This document shows, piece by piece, positions 24,395-33,013 of a DNA stretch of 64,000 nucleotides. Position 1 is the stretch's first letter, and every line of letters starts with the position of its first letter. The stretch comes from an uncultured Saprospiraceae bacterium (lineage in GTDB: Bacteria > Bacteroidota > Bacteroidia > Chitinophagales > Saprospiraceae). The position numbers were made by a program, and so were the translations under genes. The stretch covers positions 60,120 to 124,119 of the forward strand of contig CALMSO010000098.1 in NCBI GenBank assembly GCA_937872385.1, written 5' to 3'. The notes beneath the pieces are model-generated. The model was not told the DNA's origin. It did not search any database and was given only the letters and a program-made list of their open reading frames with translations.

Positions 24395-24856
24395 ATGTTT
24401 TTTAATGATGACTTTCGAACATTAATGCGAGGATTAATTCCTGCTATTTTATCTGTATTCATTGGACTACTAGTATATGGAATTGCTTTAAATGTAAAAA
24501 GTCGAAATACAAATAATATTCTTGATCCCAATATTTTTTTAAATTTTGAAAGCCTCAATAAAAAACGCTCATTGAATGACCAAAATGCCTTTCTGGTCAT
24601 CTATTTCCATCCTGACTGCGACCACTGCCACTATGAAGCGCGCGCTATCCGCGATAGCGAACAGTTTGTGTTGCGTTTGCTCAAACAAATTAAACCGCAT
24701 ACGGCCATTATTACTATGACGCATCGCCTGAAAACTGCTCGCGCTGCCGATTGTATTTATTTGATTGAACAGGGGCGTATCCAGTTATCTGGCAAACACG
24801 AAGAATTATTACAAAGTAAAAATACGTACGCTACAGCTTGGTATGATTTCCGATAA
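24395..24856 (+). pseudogene. chimeric remnant: thioredoxin-like N-half joined to ABC transporter ATPase C-end
   Basis: 153 codons in one open frame. Residues 1-~85 are a membrane-anchored thioredoxin-like protein: TM segment (GLIPAILSVFIGLLVYGIAL), then NAFLVIYFHPDCDHCHYEA with a CDHC active site just after a beta-strand. From ~residue 90 the sequence is the end of an ABC ATPase: EQFVLRLLKQIKPHTAII, the H-loop MTHRLKTARAADCIYLIEQG and GKHEELLQSKNTYATAW, as in peptidase-containing bacteriocin exporters. Walker A, signature motif, Walker B and the whole membrane and peptidase parts are absent. Base composition becomes GC-richer near the join, which carries the inverted repeat CGCTATC-cgc-GATAGCG (24643-24659). 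Best explained by deletion between two export genes. Confidence 0.75.
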
Positions 24857-25046
24857 GTAAATAATGGGGTGTTATTATTTATTAATTGGGGTGATTTTTA
24901 TATCATTGAAAACCAGTGATTTATTATTTTTTTTAAATAATTATTTCCCTATACCTATCATGAAATAGCATCTGATGAACCATTTCTACCAGAGCTTGTT
25001 ATATTATAGTTGTTCGTATTTCTAAACCCGCTACAATTGCTCGCCC

Positions 25047-25226
25047 ATGCAAATTGTAAAAACCAAAGCGCAGATGGCTGCCGAGTATGGCGTCACCCGC
25101 AAAACCTTCGTCAAGCGGCTAAAAAAAGCTGGTATTATCATAGATGGAAAGCTCGTTTACCCTGCTGAGCAAGATCTTATTTACCGTACTTTAGGTCGCC
25201 CTCCCTTCCTCTCGCGGAATATGTAA
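25047..25226 (+). CDS. small helix-turn-helix protein
   Basis: 59 residues, MQIVKTKAQMAAEYGVTRKT onward, ending GRPPFLSRNM. The segment KAQMAAEYGVTRKTFVKRLKKAGI has the spacing of a DNA-binding helix-turn-helix, followed by a short beta-hairpin (IIIDGKLVYPAEQDLIYRTL). It resembles small HTH proteins of Bacteroidota, which often occur near mobile or rearranged regions. It stands alone, 190 bp after the chimera. Codon use returns to that of the chromosome core. It could be a regulator or an excisionase-like factor; which one cannot be decided. Confidence 0.6.
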   Translation: MQIVKTKAQMAAEYGVTRKTFVKRLKKAGIIIDGKLVYPAEQDLIYRTLGRPPFLSRNM

Positions 25227-25604
25227 AAACGCTTTTTTCTTGCTGAATGCGCGCATTCTAAGTTGTAGTAGTATCCGCTGTCACACGATGTTGGCGTACC
25301 AGTGCAGATGAGACTTTGCTATGAGCTGCCCTGCCGCTATGCACGCAGGGCTGAGGTAGTCTAATTTTCCCGCACACAAATCTCTTATTTTCAATATAAG
25401 TCTTCTTGAAGTAAAGCTTCTAAACAAAAGTCCAGAAATTCACCTTAAATATTCCTTCAGGGTCAAAAAAAGCAGATCGCGTGCTGGTGGCGAACAGTAA
25501 AGATTTGTTTCATACCCTTCTGGGAATCGGGGATTATGACACGCTAGGTTGCCGGGAAATGTCGTTGTACCTTTAGCTACTGAGATTCCAGCGTTCTACT
25601 CCCC
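25227..25604. other. intergenic region, 378 bp
   Basis: No gene supported. A 7-bp stem gccctgc/gcagggc occurs at 25328-25351 (loop of 10 nt) without a T-run. The region is downstream of the convergent MoxR gene. Confidence 0.55.
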
Positions 25605-26693
25605 TCACCCGCCCGCCAATGCTGTACAGGCTTCGTACAAATCCTCCCAGCCCTGGCGTTTTTTTACGACTATTTCGAGGTACTCTCGCCAAATGATCGT
25701 GTCTTGTACCGGGTCTTTAACAACGGCACCCGTAAGGCTGGCTGCCAAATCGGCTGCGCTGAGCTGCCCCTGTCCGAAGTGCGTGGCTAAGGCCTGCCCG
25801 TTGTTAATCACCGAAATTGCTTCGGCAGTGCTGAGCGTGCTGCCGGGTGTTTTCAGCTTTTGCCGGCCGTCTTCGGTTTGTCCGCTGCGCAATTCCCGGA
25901 AAATAGTCACCAATCGTTGAATTTCCTGCAACGGCGCGGCTTTCGGCGGTAGGTCAAGGGTTTGTCCTAGCTTTTCAACCCGCGTTTGCACAATTTGTAC
26001 CTCTTCCTCAAGGCTGGCCGGCAGCGGCATAACTACCGTATTGAAACGCCGCCGCAGGGCACTCGACAGTTCGTTGACGCCTCGGTCGCGGTCGTTGGCG
26101 GTAGCAATGACGTTGAAACCACGCACCGCCTGTATTGCGGAATTTAGCTCTGGAATGGGCAATATTTTTTCCGATAAAATGGTGATCAGCGCGTCTTGTA
26201 CATCCGACGGAATGCGCGTCAGCTCTTCGATGCGCGCGATTTTGCCCGTTTGCATCGCTACCATCACTGGGCTGGGAATGAGCGCTTCGGGGGCAGGGCC
26301 TTTGGCCAAGAGTTGGGCGTAGTTCCAGCCATAGCGCAGGGATTCTTCTGGCATCCCGGCAGTGCCTTGCACTAGCAGGCGCGAGTCGCCGGAGATAGCT
26401 GCTGCCAGATGCTCTGAGACCCAAGTTTTGGCGGTGCCTGGCACACCGGACAAAAACAGCGCCCGGTCGGTAACTAACGTGGCTACGGCAATTTCAATCA
26501 AACGGCGATTGCCGAAATACTTGGGTTCGATGACAAGGCCATTCGACAGCTCGCCGCCCAAAAGATACGTAACAACCGCCCAAGGCGACAGCCGCCAATT
26601 GGCTGGCCGCGGCCGGTCATCAAGGGCTGAGAGTGCTTCCAGTTCGTGGGCATAGGCCTCTTCGGCATGTGGGCGGAGTACCTGGGCATTCAT
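25605..26693 (-). CDS. MoxR-type AAA ATPase
   Basis: 362 residues. AAA+ core: Walker A GVPGTAKTWVSEHLA near residue 87, a Walker-B-like region around KIARIEELTRIPSDVQDALI, sensor 1 FNVIATANDRDRGVNEL and arginine-finger region SALRRRFNTVVMPLP. Family members act as chaperone-like ATPases, usually with von Willebrand factor A-domain partners encoded alongside, to insert cofactors or remodel complexes. Upstream, 108 bp away on the same strand, is a DUF5691-like gene, a known companion in these loci. The usual VWA, SWIM and DUF5682 partners are not downstream here. Start chosen at the first ATG, MNAQVLRPHAEEA. Confidence 0.88.
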   Translation of the reverse strand: MNAQVLRPHAEEAYAHELEALSALDDRPRPANWRLSPWAVVTYLLGGELSNGLVIEPKYFGNRRLIEIAVATLVTDRALFLSGVPGTAKTWVSEHLAAAISGDSRLLVQGTAGMPEESLRYGWNYAQLLAKGPAPEALIPSPVMVAMQTGKIARIEELTRIPSDVQDALITILSEKILPIPELNSAIQAVRGFNVIATANDRDRGVNELSSALRRRFNTVVMPLPASLEEEVQIVQTRVEKLGQTLDLPPKAAPLQEIQRLVTIFRELRSGQTEDGRQKLKTPGSTLSTAEAISVINNGQALATHFGQGQLSAADLAASLTGAVVKDPVQDTIIWREYLEIVVKKRQGWEDLYEACTALAGG

Positions 26694-26800
26694 ATTGCAA
26701 ATGAGGTTTTATATTGTTTAAAACGCTGAAAAACAATGTTTTGCAAATTTTTTAAAACAATAATTTTCGGCGTTTTCTTTCGCGCAAAGCCGCTGTTTTT

Positions 26801-27514
26801 CTATGCAAAATCATCAGGCTCCTGTTCCAGCACGCCCATTGCTTGCAGCATTTCTATTCTGAAATAAATGATACGCAAGATGTGGTCGTTTGTCCAATGC
26901 CGCTGAACGCGCGTGGCCTGCTGGTGCAAAAGACATAAACCGAGCAACTCTTCCGGGGGGCAAAGATAGGCTTCTTCTTCTTGATCCATCATTGCGGTAC
27001 TGTACTGAAAAACCGGTGGTGGCTCCACTGCTCTGCGCAGTAAGGGCTGCCAGTCCGGATTTTGTGGCAATAGCCATTCGCCACGGGTGCCAATGTGCGG
27101 ACGGGCCCTATTCCAAAGCGCTTTTTTGCGCAAGCAAGCCTGATACAAAATGGGTAATACCTCCGGCCGCAGATACTGCCCGGTTTGCTGCAATTGGTAG
27201 AAAAATTCCGGTAGTATTTTGTTCATATTACCGCCCAGCATCCATTCTAAATGGCGGGCCGTCGTCTGGGAGCACCATTTTTCCGGTGCATCCGGTGCCG
27301 GCTTGGGCAGTGTGTTAGAAAATTCCTCCAACTCCAGACCAGCGCGCAGCAGCGGCCGCAGCAGAGCAGCCCCTTCGAGCAAGGCTACCACTGGCTCCGC
27401 GCTCACGTCTATGCCTTCGGTTCGGAGGCGCTCCAAGGTAATCGGGCTGAGTGTGGTATGCTCTAAGCCGGTCAGGGCCGCCGTCACTAAATCTTGCCAG
27501 AGGGGATAAGTCAT
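26801..27514 (-). CDS. DUF5691-like protein, unusually short
   Basis: The start at 27514 (MTYPLWQDLVTAALTGLEH) is chosen because the upstream frame overlaps the preceding gene and contains its ribosome-entry region. 237 residues, mostly helical, cytoplasmic. The opening 'W..l...AL.G' and the segment IGTRGEWLLPQNPDWQPLL match the N-terminal half of DUF5691 proteins that accompany MoxR ATPases. Those proteins are typically about 500 residues, with a helical-repeat C-terminal half following this segment; here the protein continues with an unrelated-looking ~75 residues and stops. It may be a truncated or divergent member. The family call is from memory of motifs and is moderate. Confidence 0.6.
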   Translation of the reverse strand: MTYPLWQDLVTAALTGLEHTTLSPITLERLRTEGIDVSAEPVVALLEGAALLRPLLRAGLELEEFSNTLPKPAPDAPEKWCSQTTARHLEWMLGGNMNKILPEFFYQLQQTGQYLRPEVLPILYQACLRKKALWNRARPHIGTRGEWLLPQNPDWQPLLRRAVEPPPVFQYSTAMMDQEEEAYLCPPEELLGLCLLHQQATRVQRHWTNDHILRIIYFRIEMLQAMGVLEQEPDDFA

Positions 27515-27536
27515 GTTTATTACATTTTTTTTGCCT

Positions 27537-28181
27537 TTAGGCAATCAAAAAAGGATTGTGGAGGCGTTCAAAGCCAATAGTCGTAGCGGGCCCGTGCCCT
27601 GGATAGGCCGTTACATCGTCGCCGAGGGGAAGTAGTTGCTCTCGAATGCTGCGTATGAGCGTATTATAGTCGCCGCCGGGCAAATCGGTACGCCCAATGC
27701 TGCCCTGAAACAATACATCTCCGGCGATTAAAAATCGGTCGGCGCGACAAAAAAACGACAAACTGGCGGGCGAGTGTCCGGGGGTCAGCAGTACTTCGAG
27801 CTGTGTATTGCCAAAGGTAATCACTTCACCAGCTTCAATAAAAGCACCGGGTGCAGGCGAAGGCTCTGGGAAAGGTACGCCGTACATAGCCGCCGCCTGG
27901 GGTGCGCGTTCGAGCACCGGTAGCTCGCCGCGATGGATTTCTAAGGGCAACCCGTAGGTAGTGGCCACAAAGTGATTGCCAAAGATATGATCGAGGTGAC
28001 AATGCGTATTGATGAGGCGTACCGGGCGGAGCTGCAAGGTTTCAATGGTGCGGGTCAGTTCTCGTTTTTCTTGCTCGGTGTAGCAGCCGGGGTCTATAAT
28101 AATGCACTCTTTTGTGTCGTCGTATAGCAAATATGTATTTTCTTCAAAAGGATTAAATGTCAGACAGACAACTTGCGCCAT
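27537..28181 (-). CDS. MBL-fold metallo-hydrolase (glyoxalase II-like)
   Basis: 214 residues with the metallo-beta-lactamase signature THCHLDHIFGNHF (residues ~57-69), followed by LTPGHSPASLSFFC, IAGDVLFQGSIGRTDLPGGD and YPGHGPATTIGFE, the metal-binding His/Asp positions of the glyoxalase II/YcbL group. No signal peptide: cytoplasmic. Likely a small thioesterase-type hydrolase (for example hydroxyacylglutathione-hydrolase-like); the substrate is not determined. It lies 22 bp upstream of the DUF5691-like gene on the same strand and could be its operon partner. Confidence 0.93.
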   Translation of the reverse strand: MAQVVCLTFNPFEENTYLLYDDTKECIIIDPGCYTEQEKRELTRTIETLQLRPVRLINTHCHLDHIFGNHFVATTYGLPLEIHRGELPVLERAPQAAAMYGVPFPEPSPAPGAFIEAGEVITFGNTQLEVLLTPGHSPASLSFFCRADRFLIAGDVLFQGSIGRTDLPGGDYNTLIRSIREQLLPLGDDVTAYPGHGPATTIGFERLHNPFLIA

Positions 28182-28409
28182 GTTTTTCTGTTTTTACTGT
28201 GGTAAATTTCGCAAAAAAGATTTATATTGAAATCCGAATTCGGAGTCTTTGCTTCGTATTTTCAATTGGATTCAAAGGTAAACGTTTTGCCAGAAAAAGG
28301 CGCTCGTGTGCCTGATTATCGCGTCCGGTGGCTTGTGGCAGGCATCATGGATTCAGCACCGGAGACGAGGCAGCACCTCAATCATCAGCAATTTCATTAA
28401 AAACGCTTT

Positions 28410-31400
28410 ATGCAACTACTTCGCTACGCCCTTTCCGTTTTAGTCGTATTTGTCGGCAGCCTTGCTGTGCAGGCGCAGGGCACACAGACCACTTTTGGCA
28501 AAAACCGGGTGCAATACCACCGCGATTTTGACGAATGGTCGAAATACGAAAGTACGAATTTTATCACCTACTGGTACGGCGAAGCCCGCAATATTGGGCA
28601 GGCAGTAGTGATGATTGCCGAAGATGAGTTTTTCAGTGTTCAACGCATCCTTGAGCACCGGCTCAACGAGAAAATCCAGATTATCGTTTATACCGACCTG
28701 AGCGATCTGAAGCAGAGCAACATTGGTAGCGACGAAACTTTCAATAATATAGGTGGGCAAACCAAAATCATTGGCAATAAAGTCTTCGTTTATTTTGATG
28801 GCAATCACAAAAACCTGCGGCGACAAGTGCGCGAGGGCATTGCCTCGGTGTATCTCGATGCGATGCTGTTTGGCTCCAATTTGCAGGAGATTGTACAAAA
28901 CGCGGTGATGCTCAACCTGCCACCCTGGTTCAAGGACGGGCTGGCATCCTACGCGGGCGAAGCTTGGAATAGCGACTTAGATAACCAACTGCGCGACGCC
29001 ATTTTACATAAGAATTTTGTCAATTTCGAGCGTTTCGCCGACACCAACCCGCAGTTGGCAGGGCACGCGCTTTGGTATTATATTTCCGAAAACTTTGGCA
29101 AGTCCACGGTTTCTAATCTACTTTACCTCACGCGCATCAATCGCAGCATTGAAAGTGGCTTCCTATATGTGCTGGGCAGCTCCTATGAAGTGCTCACCGA
29201 AAGCTGGACGCAGTATTTTAAAAAACGCTACCTCGCCGAAGACGGGCAACGCGAAGCGCCGGCAGGGCAGGAAATTACCTTCAAAAACAAGCGCAATTTG
29301 CCTATTACCCAACTGCGGCTCAGCCCCGACGGCAAGCAAGTGGCGTATATTCTCAATGAAATCGGGCGCTCGAAAATTTATATCCACGATATTCAGAGTG
29401 GCGACCGCCAGATGATTATGCGCGACGGCTTTCGCAATCCCTTTCAAGCAACCGACTACAACTACCCCATCATCGCATGGAGCCCCACCGGGCAGGAAAT
29501 GGCGATTTTGATAGAAAAACGCGACCAGCCTAAGCTGATTGTTTATAATCTAAAAACCGGTAAAACCCGCACAGAAGACCTCTCCACGCAGTTTCAACGC
29601 GTGAACAGTATGGAATATATAGACCCCAACGCGCTGGTTTTTTCGGCTACGGTACGTGGCTTTTCCGACATTTACATTTACTATCAGAATACGCGGCAAT
29701 CGCAACGGATTACCAACGATTTTTACGATGACCTCGACGCGACGGTGGTCAATATTCGCAACCGAAAAGGGATTCTTTTTGCCTCCAATCGCCCTGATTC
29801 GCTGCTTACTCCCCGCAATCTGGATACTATTTTGCCTACCGGCAATTTCGATATTTTCTATTACGACCTCGAAAACCGACCCACCGAGCTGGTGCAAGTC
29901 ACCCACACGCCTTTTGCTGATGAGCGCCAGCCCGTGGCACTCGATGCGACCTATTTTTCCTACCTCAGCGATCGCGCTGGCATTTTCAATCGGGAAGTGG
30001 GCTACCTCGAAGATTACATTCATCATTATGAGCAAACGATTTATCTGAATGATGGCTCGGAAATGATTTTACACGCCGACTCCATACCGGTAGGGCTGGA
30101 TTCTACCTTGATTGATTCCATTGCTATCAAGCCTATTATCAAAGAGCGCTCCATTACGCATACATCTTCCAATTATAGCCGCAACATTGCCGGGCAGCAC
30201 ACCGCACCGCGCGTGGGGCGCATGGTGGAGCACCTAAGGCTGCAAAACAAACCACGCATTTTCTCGCAAGCCATTGATACCAGCACGATAATTACGCCCT
30301 TGCTCACGCGCCACAAGCAACGCGAAATCACCCAGCTACGCCGCCAAGGAGCGGAGGTTTCTTCTATGATGCTGCCCGTAGCGCCCAGAGTACCCGCCCC
30401 CGAGCCGACGGCCAAACCTGTGGTGCCACCCAAACCAGCTACGCCGCCCGTAGTGAAAGAAATCAAACGCGACACGACAGGCAAGATTGACATTGACAAT
30501 TATTTTTTCCAAACCGAATTCGAGACGCGCGAACGTCCGGCCAAAGTCGTAGCCGAAGAGTCCAAACCCGTAGCGCCCCAGCCTGCACCGCCCGTAGCCG
30601 ATGTGCCCGATGATATCCGCATTGTGCTGCCTGGCGATATGCCGAGGCTCTCTGCCGAGCCGCAAGAGCGACCGCTGTACCGCTTCCGGCCAGGACGCAT
30701 TTCACCATATCGCTTACAGTTTCGAACAGATTATGTGACCACGCAGTTGGACAATAGCCTCTTATTTGAAGGGCTGGAAAGCTTTGCCGCCAATGTAGAT
30801 GGCTTTAACTACCCGCCGCCCGGTATGTTGATGAAAGCCAATTTCAAAGACCTGTTTGAAGATTATGAATTTGAAGGCGGAGTACGCATTCCTACTACTT
30901 TCAATGGCACCGAATATTTTCTCGTTTTCAAAGACAAGAAAAAACGCCTCGACAAAAGCTATGCTGTGTATCGTCGCAATACGCGTTTCACAGAAGACAG
31001 CGGAGCCTTTGTGCCCTTCCGGCGCGAAGTGAACATCCTGCTGGGGCAGGCGATGTTGCGCTATCCGATTGACATTTATCGCAGTGTGCGTATGACGGGC
31101 ACTGTGCGCCGCGACCGCAACACGCAGTTGGCTACTTTTGCTGATACCTTACGCAATTATGAGCCTTTCAATATCCCCACCCGCAGCGACGAGCGCGTAG
31201 GCCTGAAGTTAGAATACGTCTTCGACAATACCTACGATGTAGCCCTCAACATCAAAAACGGAATGCGCTACAAGGTTTTTGTAGAAGCGGTCAAGCGCTT
31301 TGATCTCAATTTGCGCAACGGCGTCAATCTCGATTTTGCACAAGGTGCCATGGGAATCATCGGGTTTGATGCTCGGCATTACCAGCGCATTGGCAAATAC

Positions 31401-31955
31401 GGCGTCTTTGCTACCCGGCTGGCCGGTGCTACTTCCTTTGGCTCAGAAAAAATGCTGTATTTCCTCGGCGGTGTAGATAACTGGCTCTTCGCGGCTCAGG
31501 AAGATGGCGTGCCCATACCTGCTGCTGGCAGCGACATTGCTTTTCAAACCTTAGCGACAAATATGCGCGGTTTTGGCATCAATATTCGCAATGGCAATTC
31601 TTATGTAGTAGGCAATGCCGAGCTGCGGCTGCCCGTATTCCGAATGATTTCCAATCGCATCAAATCCCCATTTTTCCGAAATTTCCAAGTGGTTGGCTTC
31701 TTCGATGTGGGTACTGCCTGGACGGGCAACGACCCTTTCCGGGAAGACAGCCCGCTCAATACTCAGGAAATCAGCAATGGCAACGACATCACCATTCGAG
31801 TGAATTATTTCCGCGACCCCATCGTGGCAGGCTACGGCGGCGGCGTGCGGAGTACGCTCTTTGGCTATTTTGTGCGGGTGGACTACGCCTGGGGCATCGA
31901 AACGCGGCAAGTGCAAGACCCACGCCTGTATATTTCGCTGGGCATGGATTTTTGA
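28410..31955 (+). CDS. large exported protein: TolB-like propeller plus outer-membrane barrel
   Basis: 1181 residues. Signal peptide MQLLRYALSVLVVFVGSLAVQAQG; then a region including LPPWFKDGLASYAGEAWNSD (residues ~170-190), where gluzincin peptidases would have their WxxEG site but the Glu is Asp here, so peptidase activity is doubtful. Residues ~290-560 hold PD40/TolB-type beta-propeller repeats (LRLSPDGKQVAYILNEIGRS, IIAWSPTGQEMAILIEK). A Pro-rich linker (PEPTAKPVVPPKPATPPVV) follows, then a C-terminal ~430-residue domain with alternating aromatic strands, ending YVRVDYAWGIETRQ..LYISLGMDF like an Omp85/surface-antigen barrel. Probably outer-membrane located. Function unknown. Confidence 0.8.
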   Translation: MQLLRYALSVLVVFVGSLAVQAQGTQTTFGKNRVQYHRDFDEWSKYESTNFITYWYGEARNIGQAVVMIAEDEFFSVQRILEHRLNEKIQIIVYTDLSDLKQSNIGSDETFNNIGGQTKIIGNKVFVYFDGNHKNLRRQVREGIASVYLDAMLFGSNLQEIVQNAVMLNLPPWFKDGLASYAGEAWNSDLDNQLRDAILHKNFVNFERFADTNPQLAGHALWYYISENFGKSTVSNLLYLTRINRSIESGFLYVLGSSYEVLTESWTQYFKKRYLAEDGQREAPAGQEITFKNKRNLPITQLRLSPDGKQVAYILNEIGRSKIYIHDIQSGDRQMIMRDGFRNPFQATDYNYPIIAWSPTGQEMAILIEKRDQPKLIVYNLKTGKTRTEDLSTQFQRVNSMEYIDPNALVFSATVRGFSDIYIYYQNTRQSQRITNDFYDDLDATVVNIRNRKGILFASNRPDSLLTPRNLDTILPTGNFDIFYYDLENRPTELVQVTHTPFADERQPVALDATYFSYLSDRAGIFNREVGYLEDYIHHYEQTIYLNDGSEMILHADSIPVGLDSTLIDSIAIKPIIKERSITHTSSNYSRNIAGQHTAPRVGRMVEHLRLQNKPRIFSQAIDTSTIITPLLTRHKQREITQLRRQGAEVSSMMLPVAPRVPAPEPTAKPVVPPKPATPPVVKEIKRDTTGKIDIDNYFFQTEFETRERPAKVVAEESKPVAPQPAPPVADVPDDIRIVLPGDMPRLSAEPQERPLYRFRPGRISPYRLQFRTDYVTTQLDNSLLFEGLESFAANVDGFNYPPPGMLMKANFKDLFEDYEFEGGVRIPTTFNGTEYFLVFKDKKKRLDKSYAVYRRNTRFTEDSGAFVPFRREVNILLGQAMLRYPIDIYRSVRMTGTVRRDRNTQLATFADTLRNYEPFNIPTRSDERVGLKLEYVFDNTYDVALNIKNGMRYKVFVEAVKRFDLNLRNGVNLDFAQGAMGIIGFDARHYQRIGKYGVFATRLAGATSFGSEKMLYFLGGVDNWLFAAQEDGVPIPAAGSDIAFQTLATNMRGFGINIRNGNSYVVGNAELRLPVFRMISNRIKSPFFRNFQVVGFFDVGTAWTGNDPFREDSPLNTQEISNGNDITIRVNYFRDPIVAGYGGGVRSTLFGYFVRVDYAWGIETRQVQDPRLYISLGMDF

Positions 31956-31978
31956 TGCGCAAAATCCTGTTATCTTTG
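31951..31978 (+). promoter_or_regulatory. putative promoter of the agmatine deiminase gene
   Basis: TTTG (31951-31954) and TATCTTTG (31971-31978) match the Bacteroidota -33/-7 consensus with 16 bp between them. The ATG at 31983 lies only 4 bp after the -7 box, so transcripts would be leaderless or nearly so. It overlaps the stop codon of the preceding gene. Confidence 0.5.
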
Positions 31979-31982
31979 CTAC

Positions 31983-32999
31983 ATGAATCGCCGACTACCT
32001 GCTGAATGGGAACCGCAAAGCGCGGTGCAATTTACTTTCCCGCACGCTGACTCCGACTGGGCCGAAGCCCTACATCTCGTAAGCCCTTGCTTTGTAGCGC
32101 TCATCGAAACAGTCAGCCAATACCAAAAAGTGCTGGTAGTATGCGCCGACGCCCCGGCCGTGCGCAGCTTACTATCAAATGCGCGTGCCGAACATCTGCT
32201 ATTGGTAGAAATACCTTCCAATGATACCTGGGCACGCGACCACGGAGCCATTACGATTGTCGAAAATGACGAGCCGGTACTGCTCGATTTTATGTTCAAT
32301 GGCTGGGGCTTAAAATTTCCGGCCGACCGGGACAACCTAATCACCAAGCAGCTGTTTGCCAAAGGCATTTTCAATACCCGAAGCCTGCGGCACGGCGGCA
32401 TTGTGCTCGAGGGCGGTGCTATCGAATCGGACGGGCAAGGAACGCTGCTCACCACGGCTCAATGTTTGCTTTCGCCCAATCGAAATCCGCATCTGACTCA
32501 GTCCGATATCGAAAATCGGCTCAAAGACCTGTTTGGCTTACAACGGGTGCTCTGGCTCCAGCATGGGCATCTCGAAGGCGACGACACCGACGCGCACATT
32601 GATACGCTGGCTCGTTTTTGTAATGAAAATACGATTGCTTATGTGCAATGCACCAATCCCACCGACGCACATTACGCAGCTTTGCAACAAATGGAGCAGG
32701 AATTACAGGCTTTTCGCCAAATAAATGGTGCGCCCTACCGACTCGTGCCGCTGCCCATGCCTACGGCAATGTACGCACAGGAGGGCTATCGCCTGCCAGC
32801 TACCTATGCTAATTTTTTGATTATCAATGAAGCAGTGCTGGTACCCATTTACAATGTGCCAGAAGATGCTGCCGCCCTCGCACAAGTAGCAAGCTGTTTC
32901 CCCGACCGCAAGGTCATTGGCATTGATTGTAGCGCCCTTATTTTGCAACATGGCTCCCTGCACTGCGTGACCATGCAGTACCCGGCCGGCGTGGTGTAG
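31983..32999 (+). CDS. agmatine deiminase / peptidyl-arginine deiminase family protein
   Basis: 338 residues, no signal peptide. Family marks: RLPAEWEPQSAVQFTFPHADSDW at the N-terminus, WARDHGAITI (residues ~80-90) equivalent to the WARD(T/Q)GP guanidine-binding loop, GGIVLEGGAIESDG, then the HLEGDDTDAHIDTLARF stretch with the catalytic His/Asp, and the C-terminal GSLHCVTMQYP with the nucleophilic Cys. Known activity: agmatine + water to N-carbamoylputrescine + ammonia, in putrescine synthesis or arginine use. No N-carbamoylputrescine amidase gene is adjacent, although the two are often neighbours. The gene starts 27 bp after the preceding stop codon. Confidence 0.92.
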   Translation: MNRRLPAEWEPQSAVQFTFPHADSDWAEALHLVSPCFVALIETVSQYQKVLVVCADAPAVRSLLSNARAEHLLLVEIPSNDTWARDHGAITIVENDEPVLLDFMFNGWGLKFPADRDNLITKQLFAKGIFNTRSLRHGGIVLEGGAIESDGQGTLLTTAQCLLSPNRNPHLTQSDIENRLKDLFGLQRVLWLQHGHLEGDDTDAHIDTLARFCNENTIAYVQCTNPTDAHYAALQQMEQELQAFRQINGAPYRLVPLPMPTAMYAQEGYRLPATYANFLIINEAVLVPIYNVPEDAAALAQVASCFPDRKVIGIDCSALILQHGSLHCVTMQYPAGVV

Positions 33000-33013
33000 T
33001 ATCGAAAGGTCTT

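Noticed and set aside
28860..28990. Active gluzincin metallopeptidase site in the 1181-aa protein
   Set aside because: The LPPWFKDGLASY segment lacks the Glu expected in the WxxEG position, and no clear HExxH motif is visible.
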